Below are positions 50,528 to 62,060 of a stretch of 64,000 nucleotides of DNA, in pieces (position 1 is the first letter of the stretch; every line of letters begins with the position of its first letter). The stretch is from Patiria pectinifera (taxonomy: Eukaryota > Echinodermata > Asteroidea > Valvatida > Asterinidae). The DNA lies in NCBI GenBank assembly GCA_029964075.1, contig CM057134.1, positions 20,066,905 to 20,130,904 on the forward strand. Direction: 5' to 3'. A model generated the notes under the pieces. It was not told the origin of the DNA, searched no databases, and saw nothing but the letters and a program-made list of their open reading frames with translations. Made by a program: the position numbers and the translations under genes.

Positions 50528-50999
50528 AGGGCTGTCCCGAATATACCAGATATTCAAATATTCGATCATCAACCGAATATTCAAATAGCTTTTTGCTGGT
50601 TTCGAAATTTCGGATATTCGGAAGATAAAACACAACGCATGTATACTCATGACTGTGATGTTATTTTAACGTAAAGTTGCTGTGCTTTATTGTCAGGTGC
50701 CACTTTTTGTTGACAGTAACTTTTTTTTGTCAACGGGGGTTCAATGTTCCCATCCTTTTAGCAGGTTACAGCCATTGACAGTTATAAAATACTTCCTGCA
50801 AAACACTCCTGCAGCCCATAACATCGATCGCCGCGCGCAAATTTTAACCAGCGCGATTTGCGTGCAGCTTTTGACAGGTGCGGCATGCGGCTGCAGCTGG
50901 CATGTGTAAACTTGACTGTCGAGTTTCGAATATTCAAATATACAGTCAAATGCAGTTTCGAATAATCGAATACTAAATTATTTGAAAATGGACAGCCCT
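50528..50999. mobile_element. hAT-like MITE (AGGGCTGTCC ends)
   Basis: 10-bp inverted termini AGGGCTGTCC and GGACAGCCCT bound a segment with palindromic TTCGAATATTC-type subterminal repeats. A related end (GAGCTGGGCCGAATATACC) lies near 37853. No clean 8-bp target duplication is visible. No transposase is present. Confidence 0.6.
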
Positions 51000-51159
51000 T
51001 GCGCTGTGACCCAGGTTCGATTCCCGGCTCGGAAAACTTGACTGTCGAGTTTTGAATATTTGAAGATACGGTCAAATGCAGTTTCGAATAATCAAATACT
51101 AAATTACTTGAATATGGACAACCCTAGCGCTGTGGCCCAGGTTCGATTATTGGCTCGGA
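50909..51159. repeat. Tandem duplication, about 126 bp, spanning MITE end and SINE
   Basis: AACTTGACTGTCGAGTTT...GGTTCGATT...GGCTCGGA occurs at 50909-51033 and again at 51035-51159 with scattered differences. It includes the MITE end and the SINE B-box, so it arose after the MITE insertion. Confidence 0.7.
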
Positions 51160-53732
51160 TCACATGTGAGTAGAGTTGTTTATTGATTCTCTCCTGTGCC
51201 ACATAGGTTTTTCTCCAGGCTTTCCCGTTTTCCTCCCTCCGCAAAAATCAACACTTTCGATCTCTGACTGTGCTCCGTGGTCAGACATGGGTCGTATGGC
51301 GGCTGCCTAAGGCACCTTTACATGCCTTCGGCTCAGCTTTTGCTGCAAGCAAGGATGATTAGCCCCCAACAGTATTTTATTTTATTGAAGAATAAACCTG
51401 AGCTTCAATTCCTTTGTCTCAGTGACTGCATTTGTGGTTTGTAGCAGGAAATCAGTGGCTTTCTGTGCGATATGTTCTGTGCGATTAACTTGAAGATGAC
51501 TTGAAATTAACCAACCAACTTGTGAACAACAAACAGAAAAAAGGTTTTGGAAAGTGCAACCTGTTTCATCTGAACAGTAAAAATTGGTCTGATGCTGTGC
51601 ACTTTAATGCAATCATTAGATACGTATGCTTTTATTTGAAAGATGTCATTATGTTAAAATTGCGAAGTACATGTATCTGAAGGTGTTCAAAGCGAAATGC
51701 TCAAAATGCATTTCAATCAAGTAGAAAAACATGGCACAAGACTTGGACATGTGTTTCCAACATTTTCACAGAGATGGGTAACGTCCTCGGATGACTCACC
51801 TTGAAATGAACCCTTAAATTCGTAATATGTGTTTATCTGCCCTTATTTATGGAGATTTTTTTTTTTGTACAAAAGATGGTCACAGCGTCTGAGGTGAGTT
51901 ATTTTGTGCCCTAGTTGGGCTCACTTTTAATATTGGACTTCAGTCAGATGTGAGTGAGTCCGAAAGTGAGTACAGGGTCACACAAGTCAGTGTTCTACTT
52001 GGAGTTGGTTCTTAAATAAAATGACCCAGTTTTCTTGGCTCTGGAGTCCCGGTGTGGCACCCAGGTGCCCTCACGTGCAGCTATCTGTAGCTGGCCGTAC
52101 CAGCAACCTTCTATGTATATCTTCCCGTGGGTACCCCCAGAGAGTGGGTTAATTCACATTGGAAGGATACCGGCTATGCCAACATCGGCAAGATAACGCA
52201 GATATCAGATACGAATGTGTCAGGATTGACTAACTTCTTCGTTGGGGGTCAGCAGGACACAGCGCTCTTCCTGCCTCTGGATGGGAACCACGCCTAGCCA
52301 ACTTTTTTATCCGTGCCCCCTGGGAGGGGCAGAGCCGTCTGCGAAAAACCGATACCTTTTTTGAGGGGGAAAAGGGGAAAAACATTTTCTGTGGCCTGAC
52401 GTCCCAATTGTATTCCAATCTGATTAAGGCTTCAAGTTGTGAGATTTCAAATTTTGGAGAGCTGCTTGATTGGTTATGCAAGCGACTCAACAAGATCTGG
52501 ATAATGTCTCTGCGAGACTCAAGATAATGTCATCGTTGCCATTCATCTATGCCTCACCTGACAGCTAACCGCGGCCTCAACGCTCCTCAAATCCTTCATT
52601 TTGAATTTGAGTTGAAGACGCCACTTCAAGATCAATAATGCGGGTTTGGAAATGGCACCAATTGAATTACCCCGCGACTGAATGAAACGTACAGTGGCAT
52701 CCAACGTTTTTGTTTGTAACAAGAGCCACATGTTTGGCCGCTGTCATTCTTGCTTGGTTGTTAGAAAGTAGATGGGTGATGGCAATGGGATGTGGACACA
52801 GTACAAGATAAGGGTGACACACCAATGATGTATGAGCTAGGGAGAGGGAGGCTCCCTGGCCTGTACTTCTCAGAGAACTACACAGACTCTTTTAGAATTC
52901 AAACCTCGGTATTCCAGTACACAAAAGATATGTGGGAGTCTGAAAACAAAATTAGAGGGGAATATATTCCTTTTCTCTTTTTGAGTGATATCATTATGTC
53001 AACACCTCAGAATTATTTTCCAAAGTGCTTGCATGTGACAGAGTAAATATTTTGTGCCCAACTTGGCCCAACTGGCAACATTTTGCTATTTTTATTAAGA
53101 TGACAAATACCTCGAAATCACTGCTTGTAGTATTTCCTCTATTATAACCGTGATTATGAAAGGACAACATGTGGGGCCACTTTCTCAGAAGTTTTGCCCA
53201 TTTTGTTCACAGGTATTGCTAGAAATTGTCATATTTGTTGCCCCTCCCCCTTTAATTGTTTTTCGGTGACGCCCGCCACCCCCCCCCCTTCTTTCTCGGT
53301 GAAAGCCAGATACCCATGTGATGTATATGAATGTTGCTCATGGCTAGTTGCAGCTGATTTCAAGTGTTCAGTAAAAAAATTGGCTACGTGGTGTTTTCTA
53401 CTTAAACAAATGTCAACACAAATGCCATCAAAGTGCCCATACTACAGTATGTCCCAACAAAGTGTCCCTCTGACTATTTTTGAAATAACTACAAAACCAT
53501 AAAGTAAATTTTGAAATGTTTTAATTGTGCTGATAATTCCCACCCTTGGCCTAAACCCCTATCACATGACTCACAACACAATGGTCAGTTGATCACAACA
53601 ACATTTTTGGACACTGTGACCAAGCTCCTTGCCTTGATCAATTTCAGTGCTGTGTTATGTAAGCTGTGTAAAATCCTTCACGTGAAAAAAGGCTGATGTG
53701 GTTTGGGATTGGAATCATTTACCTGCAGCCAA

Positions 53733-54375
53733 TTTCACAAAACCTTACGCAATGGCGCAACTCTACCCGCGCCAAAATTTATTGCGTAAAAATTGCGCAA
53801 AATTTCACGCTGCGCAACATTTCACTTATGACACATTTCATGAAATTCGGATACTGCGTAAGTCCGCGACTTGCGCAATAAATTATGGCGTAACTTGCGC
53901 AGTCATTTTAGGTGGCGTAAGTTGTGGCATGGCGACTGAAAATGACATATTTTACCAGCAAATCGGGACTGTCGTGGAGCCTGTTAGTGCACAACTTATA
54001 AAGGTTTATACAAGACACTCACAACTTTATGTTTGAAGTAAATGAATTTCTATTTTACTCGTAACATAATTTTTAGAGTTGCCGAACGATTCCGAAAAAA
54101 GTCCGACAAAATAATTTTCACAATGGCGGGCTGAGGTGATCCAGTGACTGTTTCAGGAACGAACAACAAATTCATAAACAGCCGTCGTAAATGCTGTGTT
54201 TATCCTTGTCCAAGCTGTTTAAATTATTTAAAATGTTGCATAGCTACCCCAAGTTCGTGAAATCGATCGTAAATTTATTGCACAGCTGCGCATCAAATTT
54301 GTTGCGTAAGTCTTACCATGGAGGAATAAGAATTCTTCCATGGGCTTACACATGGCGCAAGCTATGCACTTTTTT
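53733..54375. repeat. TTGCGCAA/GCGTAA-rich repeat region
   Basis: Between 53740 and 53935 there are many occurrences of TTGCGCAA, ATTGCGTAA and GGCGTAAGTT on both strands. The motif returns at 54300-54365 around a palindrome TACCATGGAGGAATAAGAAT / ATTCTTCCATGGG. It looks like a MITE with subterminal repeats; the ends are not resolved. Confidence 0.5.
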
Positions 54376-54484
54376 TCGTGAAATCGGCTGCTGGCTATCA
54401 GTCATGGCATGACCTCACTTTTATGGAGGAATAAGAACATGTTCCAATCCCCAACCACATCAGCCAAAGGAAGCAAACTGTTAA

Positions 54485-54981
54485 AGGGAATATACATCAT
54501 TTGCTGTAATTTTCAGAAATGGATGGAATTGTGGGGTTGGAAATATATAGCAAATATAGTTACACTGACTTTTTTGAGGTTTTGGGTTCGAAAATGCTAT
54601 AAAAACCAAAAAACAATCATTTCATGGCGTGTTCGTTCCCTCCATCATATAAGAAGAAACCAGTTTACATACATTGGGTATTAATTGGTTCGGGGAACCA
54701 GTGGAGCTGGCTTGTACCTGTTCATATGGTGTAATTGCTTGTCAATAATGGCCAAGTGCAATGGTAAATTGGGAAAAGCCAGTTTTTTTAACGGTTTTGG
54801 GCCGGCTCAGCGGCGACTCAAATTACAAAATACCAAATTTCACTTAAATGATGAATGCAAGTGTACACCATTTACAGGATGGATTTTTTACACTTCATGT
54901 CTTCTCCAACACTCCAGCAAGGTATTTCAAAATGATTTGGTAGTTTTATTTTTTGATGTTTGCAAATGTTGTATTTTCCCT
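54485..54981. mobile_element. Second TTAA-flanked MITE family (AGGGAATATAC ends)
   Basis: TTAA lies at 54481-54484 and 54982-54985. The left end AGGGAATATACATCATTTGC pairs imperfectly with the right end GCAAATGTTGTATTTTCCCT. Related 5' ends begin at about 34973, also after TTAA, and at about 63905, where the copy runs off the window. No transposase is encoded. Confidence 0.7.
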
Positions 54982-56585
54982 TTAAAGTAAAAGAAAGAAA
55001 AATGTACAACTGTGAATATCGCTAGTGATTTCTTTACAGTTTTCACTTTTGAAAATTAAACTTGTTCCTTTTATTCACCTCCCCAATTTAGATGCAACTA
55101 AAACCCAGCTGTCTTGCATTTTTACTTTTAATAAACAAAATATTAGACATTGTAAATATACACATTCAATAGATGCATTGCCATATTCTTTGAGCAGTCC
55201 AATATTAATTTAAATGCATGTGCACTGCATTGAAAATACATGTTATGTGGAACTTACAAAGGCAGCTAAAGACAGACTTACACGTACCATACATTTATCA
55301 TAAGCAATGCTGATTATTCACATGGCAGATCTGAACCTGTTAAAGTTGTTGTTTATTGACATTTTTGGGATAGTAAGCTTGTTCTGCACAATAAGCAGCA
55401 ATTTATGGCAAGTTGTTGGTGTATACATGGAGCTATAAAACAAGCCTGGCCACATTGTGTCAGACAGAGTTTTGGTTGAAGACACTGTCGACCCTGAGAT
55501 TAATTCCTTCTTGCAACAGATTCAAATCCAGGCATGTTTACACAGTTTATCTCTGGAGTTTACAATAGAATAGCCTGTTTTTGTTGTGTGCATATACGCG
55601 CAAATTATTACAGTGATCCTCCCCAGTTTATTTGCACTGTGAAAAAGCAGCAGGCCTGCATGCAGTTGGACTGTTCCATTCTGCATGTGGTGCTGCTCGT
55701 AATGGAACAGCCCTGTTTGCATGTTACCAAAATCTGACCAATCAGGGTGGCCGGTTGCACCTGGCAGTACTGCAGGGGGATGAACCTTGATTTGTGTTGG
55801 CTGTCTGTGTGCTGTGATGGTGTGTGGCGTATGTATGGTATTAAGCAGAGAAGTGAGCGTGTGGTGTGGATAGTTTATGAAGATGGTGGTTTGTATCAGT
55901 GATGTGGCATGAACTTGGAATTGTTTGGACTGGGATAGAGGACTAGGTCAACTTTGGGATTAAGGCGGTGGTGCTGTAGTTAATAGCCCAGGAGTCTGCC
56001 GAGTGTGGGAGTTTATTAGAGACGTTTCTTTCTGATGGGACGTCTCCATTGAGATTGCATAGGCATTGCGGTATGTGATGAGAGTTTGGGGTGCGACCTG
56101 TTATTACTGACTACTACACTACCACCTGTGCTAGATAAGGGTCACTAACCCACACTGTTTGATTGCGAATGCTGCTTCATTGTAAGTTGGTTCGTTTTCC
56201 TTAGAGAGTAAAAATCACCTGTACAATGTCGATTTGCCTATTGCCTCAAATGCATCGGTTTGAAATGTACCAGTCCTCGGTGTTATGCCTTTCAGAAGAA
56301 AAAAAATTATTAAAAATGCCTGACAAATATAAAACATGATGAAGTTGTTACAGATAACTTATGCCAGACTTTTTGGTTGTGGAGGCTGGAAGTTGGTGGT
56401 TTATGATTTAGAAATAATTATGTGCATGTCCGAGTCCTTATGCTATGTTGAAACAGTCTATATACATGTCACCCCTAAGGAAAACTTTACTGGTTGTGGT
56501 GCAGTCTTTTTACTTTTTTTGTGTTTACATTAAAAAAAACCTTGGTTTTGTCACTTGAATCCGTAATCGTGCAGGTGTTTGCCGG

Positions 56586-56770
56586 GTTAACTTTCTAACT
56601 GTTTGTTTGCATTGTAATTGCATAACTGTTAACTTTCTAACTGTTTGTTTGTAACTACTTGCTTGTTACGTTGTAACTGCTTACCTGTTAACTTTGTAAC
56701 TGTTTACCTGTTAACTTTGTAACTGTTTGTAACTGCTTGTTTGTTTCTTTATAACTGCTTAACTGATAAC
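56586..56770 (+). repeat. Imperfect repeat GTTAACTTTGTAACTGTTT before exon 2
   Basis: Variants of TAACTGTTTGTTTG, GTTAACTTTGTAACTG and TTCTAACTG repeat across 185 bp and end about 20 bp before the exon 2 acceptor. Several copies contain CTAAC or TAAC, similar to branch-point consensus, together with T-rich stretches. Confidence 0.65.
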
Positions 56771-56792
56771 TCTGTAATTTTTTTGTGTACAG

Positions 56793-57163
56793 GTGAGCGC
56801 GGTGAGATAATGGAAGACGAGACGCTCAACGATCACCCACCCTCGCCCCGTCAGCCGGCTCAAGCCCCCCTGATTCAGCAATCCTCCCCCATCACCACCA
56901 CCACGACTGAAGCCTACCCCGCCGATTGCCACCGCCAACTGGACGTCTACCACCGTCGCCAGCAACACCAGCGGCACTCCCCGGCCCCGGTCTACGTCCC
57001 CGAAGATGTGGTCCTGCCACCGGAGTTTGAGCTACGAGAGTCCTGCATCGAGGAGGCCGGGCTGGGAGTCTTCTCCCTGGTCGATATACCCGTCGGGGAA
57101 CGCTTTGGGCCCTTTGTTGGGGTGGAGAGATCTATGGTCAAGGATACGCAGTCTGCATGGGAG
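56793..57163 (+). CDS. Prdm3/16: PRDM3/16 orthologue, coding exon 2 (linker and first part of PR/SET domain)
   Basis: The exon follows a T-rich tract and AG at 56791-56792 and ends at GAG|GTAAGT (donor 57164-57169, phase 0). It encodes residues 13-136. Residues 14-78 are a low-complexity linker rich in Pro, Gln, Thr, Arg and His. Residues 79-136 begin the PR domain: VYVPEDV, then FELRES (91-96), AGLGVF (101-106), GERFGPFVG (114-122), and Trp135-Glu136 at the donor. These match vertebrate PRDM3/16 motifs (IPDD, FELRES, GAGLG, GE+FGP, GWE). The exon break after Trp-Glu is the junction at which MDS1 joins EVI1. PRDM3/16 proteins are nuclear zinc-finger regulators whose PR domain is reported to have H3K9 methyltransferase activity; the catalytic core would lie in later exons outside the window. 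Met19 (56810-56812) has a strong start context (A at -3, G at +4) and could start a shorter isoform. Confidence 0.93.
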
Positions 57164-59149
57164 GTAAGTTTGAAAAATCACGTGTTTATACCTGTTGAAA
57201 CAGCTATTGTTTTCGTTCAGATTTTGTTTTCTTTCATCGTTTTCTTTTTTTGACTCTTATCCGTAGGATTTGTACATGTTTTTCTTCTACCCATGCACTT
57301 TGGCACTTTCGTAAGTCTGATCGACTTCAAAATGTGCACACACACAGACACACTTCTCTAAAATTGTTGTCTTTTGGGATCGAGAAAGGCTGATCAAAAA
57401 TACATCAGATCCCAGTCAAGCTTGTCTTTACGCTCATCGTGTATCCACCTTCGGTATCCCTTGCGAGATCTGATGGCTGTATGAAACTGAATACCAGATT
57501 CAGTTTAAAAGAGCTGTTACTCATCAGGAGACCCAGTACATAACCTTGCTTCTGTACCCCATGCTTTGAATTCATTTTTTAATTCTTGTTTTGAAGTACC
57601 TTCAGAGAAAATGAAGATACCCAATTTGAAATCAAACCAAATTAGAAAGCTTGCTTGAAAATCCTGCCGAAAATGTTTCTTTACGCCTTAACAATTAAAC
57701 ATTGCTGAAAAGTTATCAGCGTTTCATACTGCTTTCTTTATCGAGCGCAACTGCAGCAGAAAAAAAACAGAACGGTTTGCAAATGTTGTATTTTATCAGT
57801 CAACTCCTTGATTAGGCCACTCATATTCCAACCACACAAATGATAGCAGGACCGGTAACGAAATTCCCCCTAGATAACAAACCAAATTTAATTTTCATTT
57901 TTACAGTCCAAACATGTCTATATTTTTCTATGACCCCACCCAGTGTCCACTCAACTGACATTTGGAACTGGGACCTCAGCAATAATTTAACAAAGTTTTT
58001 GTCTATTTTAAAATATTCTTATTGAAAAAAATGCAGTTTTGAACAACATATTTTGGCATTTGTCAGAGTTTTAAAAAAAGCTTTTGTGTAATTCAGTGCA
58101 AGACTTTTCAAGTTTAAACCGAACATAAAATTGTTTGAAATGAAATGAAATAAATCAGTGGTTGGAATACAAACAACATGTAAATCGTTGAAGTATCACT
58201 GTAAATCCTGTAGATGTTAAGGATTTTTCCAGTTGGTAAATGTACTGGAAATCACGGGAATGATTTCGGGAAACCAGAAAAAATTGCGGGATTTCTATGC
58301 TGGTAATTTTTCACAGGAACTCCCATGAAATTCTTAATCACACAACCAGAAAAGCATTCAAGATTTAAACATCAAAATTTGTTACAGATAGCGGGCTGTA
58401 GGTTGATGTGGTCAATGTTTATTACGCTGTACCAAATGTGCATGCACATTGTTTTTTATGTCTATCAGTATCAAGAAAGTGATCATGTCTGCTGCATATC
58501 AAAGGGAAAATGGTTGAAATTCCTTGATTTTCCCCTCCGATTTCAAGGAGAGGCCATTGAAAGATGATAACAAAACACAATTTTAAGACACAAGCCAGAT
58601 GTCCAAAACAATCCTAGAACTTGATAAATAACAAGAAGTTTGGCCGTGCTTTTTTGGTTGGATGGTTAAGAAACAATCCCTTGGTGCTTGCGCGCCAGGC
58701 CACGCTGACAGACGCCCCTGATCAGGAGCCTCTCAGCACCCACGGACCTGACCCCAGTCAGTCTGCTCATGGTTCCTTGGACACTAGTAAATGTGTCAGC
58801 AGCTTGGGGACAAATACCCGCTTTGGACAAAAAGAAATTTCTTCTTTTAAGTTTTTTTTCTTCTTCTTCCCACCTTGGGTTCGGAGGAGGGAAGATTGTT
58901 TGGGATGATCAGATTGGGGTCAGGGGTTGTGGTTTTTCAACAACAAGTGGTTCTGCCATAAGGTCAGGCTGATAACAATTTACTTCCAATTATAAACTTG
59001 TATTCGTGGTAACATTCTGGAGTGTGGAATTAACAGCGATCAATTGATCAACAAGTGGTTTCAGATTTTCATTAGTAAATTAGTATAGACTCCGTATAAC
59101 ATGCATGTATTGTATGCATTGTAAAGGTACAGAGTACCGGTATATATAT

Positions 59150-59295
59150 CAGGCATGCAACTTTCCTCGAATCCACTGATTTTTCTCAATTTTTCACTTC
59201 TCATGAATGCCATTACAAATTGAAAAACACTGTACAAAGTCTTGTGTGGTTTGGAGTTTCTTACTTTTTTGTCTAAATTCCCAGTTGCATGCCTG
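59150..59295. mobile_element. MITE with CAGGCATGCA ends, copy 3 (intron 2)
   Basis: This 146-bp element, CAGGCATGCAACT to AGTTGCATGCCTG, is nearly identical to the copy at 36775. Its target duplication is unclear because it sits beside a TATATAT run. Confidence 0.75.
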
Positions 59296-59569
59296 ATATG
59301 CAAAATGTACATAAATGCACTGCATAATATAGTTTTAGTTTCCTTACAACTAAATGAATGAAGTTGTGCAAGTAAAACAATTTAAATCTGTAATCATTAG
59401 AACAGTTAAAAATTAAAATTACAACAGTTAAAAATTAAAATTGGTTAAAAATTAAAAATGACTCTTATGACAAAATAACCAGTAGGCAATTATGGAAGGT
59501 ACAATGCACATGTACTTTAATTGATGACAACTTGTTCTGCATTTAAAACGTACATTTGATGCAACAAAA

Positions 59570-59830
59570 TTGTTTAAAATCTTGAGTAGGGTGCATCAGA
59601 ACTAACCTGTTGAAGTTTCAGCTCAATGTCTACTTCACAGTTTGAGAAAACATACATGCACAATTGTTTGGGTCTCATAACTGGATTTAATTACTAACGA
59701 TCGTGAAATATTGTGCCTACATGTACGGACTCCCTATTTTGAAACCACCTTCAATGTTACTTTTCATCCAAACGATACCATTTCAGACGGACTAATTTCA
59801 ATGGGTATTTGATACCAGTCCTATCTTCAC
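59570..59830. mobile_element. Related MITE copy, inverted, in intron 2
   Basis: This carries the reverse complement of the same family: GTTGAAGTTTCAGCTCA, GGGTCTCATAACTGGAT and ATTTGATACCAGTCCTATC. With 60310-60625 it forms a widely spaced inverted pair. Confidence 0.5.
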
Positions 59831-60309
59831 TGTGTGAAAGGTTTCTGTCATTGAATAAGTAGGTGCTTTTCTGGGTTATTGCAAATGATCTATGTGGGTT
59901 TAATGTTGTGTTAAATGGTTGAATCCTCTGCCTCAGTCTGTGCATTTCAAATCTCTGCACTTGCACCCAGGTTAGGAATACACTACCATGTTTTACTCAG
60001 TTCCACCATGGAGCAAGGAACAGCTCCACGGTTTAACATAAAGCTGTTACCAGCATCTGTCCACCACTCCTTGTCTGCCATGCCTGCCCCACAGTGTACC
60101 CATCAGGTCAAGGCTAGGGCTTGGCTGACTTAAATAAATCCCTGATTCCAGGTGAGACACATCTGCCCCCACCCCATCCTTCAGGATCTGTTGTTTTTTC
60201 CCTCAGATTTTTGGTTTCATGCCTGCAGAATCTTAAGCTAGGTGTTTATAGCCAGCCCGGCTGTAAGATCATAAATATTACCCAGGAGAAGTACCTGCCG
60301 ATTTAATGA

Positions 60310-60625
60310 CAAAACTTAGTCAGAGTGAATATAGGACTGGTAGGCCCTAATCTGTGCAAAAATATTCTGCCTGAAATGGTGTCGTTTCGAAGAAAACTAA
60401 CATTGAAGGGGGTTTCAAAATATTTGTGTGCATTGGCAACAGAATCTAGTTACGAGACCTCCAAAATTGTGTGCATACGTTTTCTTGGTTTTCTCAGCAG
60501 TATCCACTGAGCTGAAACGTTCAACAGGTTTGTTGTTATGCACCCTGATAAAAGAATTTGAGTAATTTTGTTGCTTCAATTGAAAAAAAAAGATAAAAAA
60601 AGGAAATGATCTGGCCTACCTTAAA
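60310..60625. mobile_element. Related MITE copy in intron 2
   Basis: This is co-linear with 20740-21060 (AGGACTGGTA, ATCTAGTTACGAGACC, TCCACTGAGCTGAAACG, AATTTTGTTGCTTCAA). It ends near CTACCTTAAAA. It lies in the opposite orientation to a neighbour at 59570-59830. Confidence 0.55.
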
Positions 60626-61639
60626 AAAAACCCTTTTCTTTTATTGACATTTTCGACTGTGAATATCTGTGCCAGTTTCCTTTTCATTGTCATGGTGACG
60701 AGACAAAATCCATCTTCCTTTGCCAAGCCTGCCAGTGGCCACAAATTTTGGGGGATTTTTCTTGAACAAGCAAGTAGTTATTCTCATCCGGCATCCATAA
60801 ATGATTGCATTATTGAATTCTGAATAGAACCAATTACTTGTCCAAGGTCGGCCAAAAGTGGGACATGATATATTTGCGGTGGTAGGCCAATTGGACCGTA
60901 TATTCCAGCCCCCAAACAATAACGTTGACGTTTTATCCATCCAAGAAACTCATAATCATCAATTTCTGGCAAACGTGACTGACAATACAATTCTGATGAT
61001 AAATCCAAAACCCTATAATGGCCTTCCCCCGGGGCAAGAAAAAAGACCCGCTTTTTGGTTTGGAATCAGTTGGGTGTCACTTCAGCCCCGAAACCTTAAC
61101 AAAAACACACGATTTCCATCACTTTTCTGTTCCCTGATGAAGAGATGTTATGTCATCCGTGTCGTGCCATCCGCGCTGCTTCAATTGGGTCACGCGCTAA
61201 AGATTACTGATATGAAATTCTTCTTTCTTTTTTCGTTATTGTCTATTCACAAGTTGCTGGCTGTGCCTCCCACTTTATGTTTGTGTCAAATTTGTGTTGT
61301 TGCAGAAGCGTGGGAGTATTTGTTAAGGATAAAATATGATTTTTAAAAAAATTGTTGGGGAATTTGGAATTGGAAAATAGAATGCAAAGTCACTGTTTTC
61401 AAGTCTGCTTCATCAAACTTTGCATTTTCTACACTTCAGTTCTACCCTCAAGAAATCATTTTGATGCTCCTCATCAAATTTAAAAATACAATTTAGCCTT
61501 GATCAAGTATTCAGTGCTTATCAAGATTCCTGAATACTACATTTAAATGAAACCAAATTAGTTTGACAGTTACTCTTTCAATTTAAACTTTTTTGACAGA
61601 ATGAACAAACTGAAGTTGACTATTTGACTTTAAATTTGT

Positions 61640-62060
61640 ACCGAATGCAGACAGAGACATGGATCATATCGTCGACCGAGCTCCGGTTTAAACTTAATTG
61701 CGGCTTTAGTGTCCCTAGGCTAGGAGTATTCATTAAAAAAACAACTTTTTGAAATCAGTGTCTGATGTTGTGCACCATCAATTGTCCCCTCTTTTCCTCT
61801 TGCCAATTTTCAGCGTACAATTGAAGTCTCGTCGCGCTAGCTGCAGCAGCACAATGCCTGTAATGACGCTTCGTGATCAGTTCCACCCCCGAGCCAATTT
61901 GGGGCTCTTTTCAGTCGCAATAAAAAAAGGCTAGCAGATAGCTGGTCGTTGGAAAGCAATTACCGCAAGCGATGACCAACTTTTATCACACGCCGGGCTC
62001 ATATTTATTTCTCTTTTTTCTCTCCCGTAGTTGTAACCAAGTGCTCGGAGCTATTATTTA
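61640..62060. promoter_or_regulatory. Unique GC-richer block in intron 2
   Basis: It includes GTCGACCGAGCTCCGG, CTCGTCGCGCTAGCTGCAGC and GCTTCGTGATCAG, flanked by AT-rich intron. It is a candidate enhancer based on composition only. Confidence 0.2.

Larger units (their letters stand above)
50481..51390 (+). mobile_element. tRNA-SINE split by an hAT-like MITE, with local duplication
   Basis: The SINE head GGTGGCGCAGTGCG (50491) stops at CTCACCA (about 50524) and resumes with GCGCTGTGACCCAGGTTCGA at 51001. The tail with TCTCCTGTGCCACATAGG and CTTTCCCGTTTTCC continues to about 51390. Between them lies a MITE with AGGGCTGTCC/GGACAGCCCT ends. Confidence 0.65.
4103..56792 (+). other. Prdm3/16: Intron 1 of the PRDM3/16 orthologue (52.7 kb)
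   Basis: The intron is bounded by donor GTAAGT at 4103 and acceptor AG at 56791-56792. The phase-1 junction restores a Ser codon and a continuous frame, which supports the pairing. A very long first intron is also typical of vertebrate MECOM and PRDM16. I found no convincing coding exon inside it. Between the repeats listed separately lie unique, more GC-rich stretches that may be regulatory. 4440-6110, 10260-12290 and 14500-16680 are plain AT-rich sequence in which I see nothing specific. Confidence 0.85.

Noticed and set aside
4103-56792. CRISPR array, operon or other prokaryotic system
   Set aside because: The sequence is clearly metazoan intron. The regular arrays (145, 141 and 27 bp) are tandem repeats without spacers of unique sequence.
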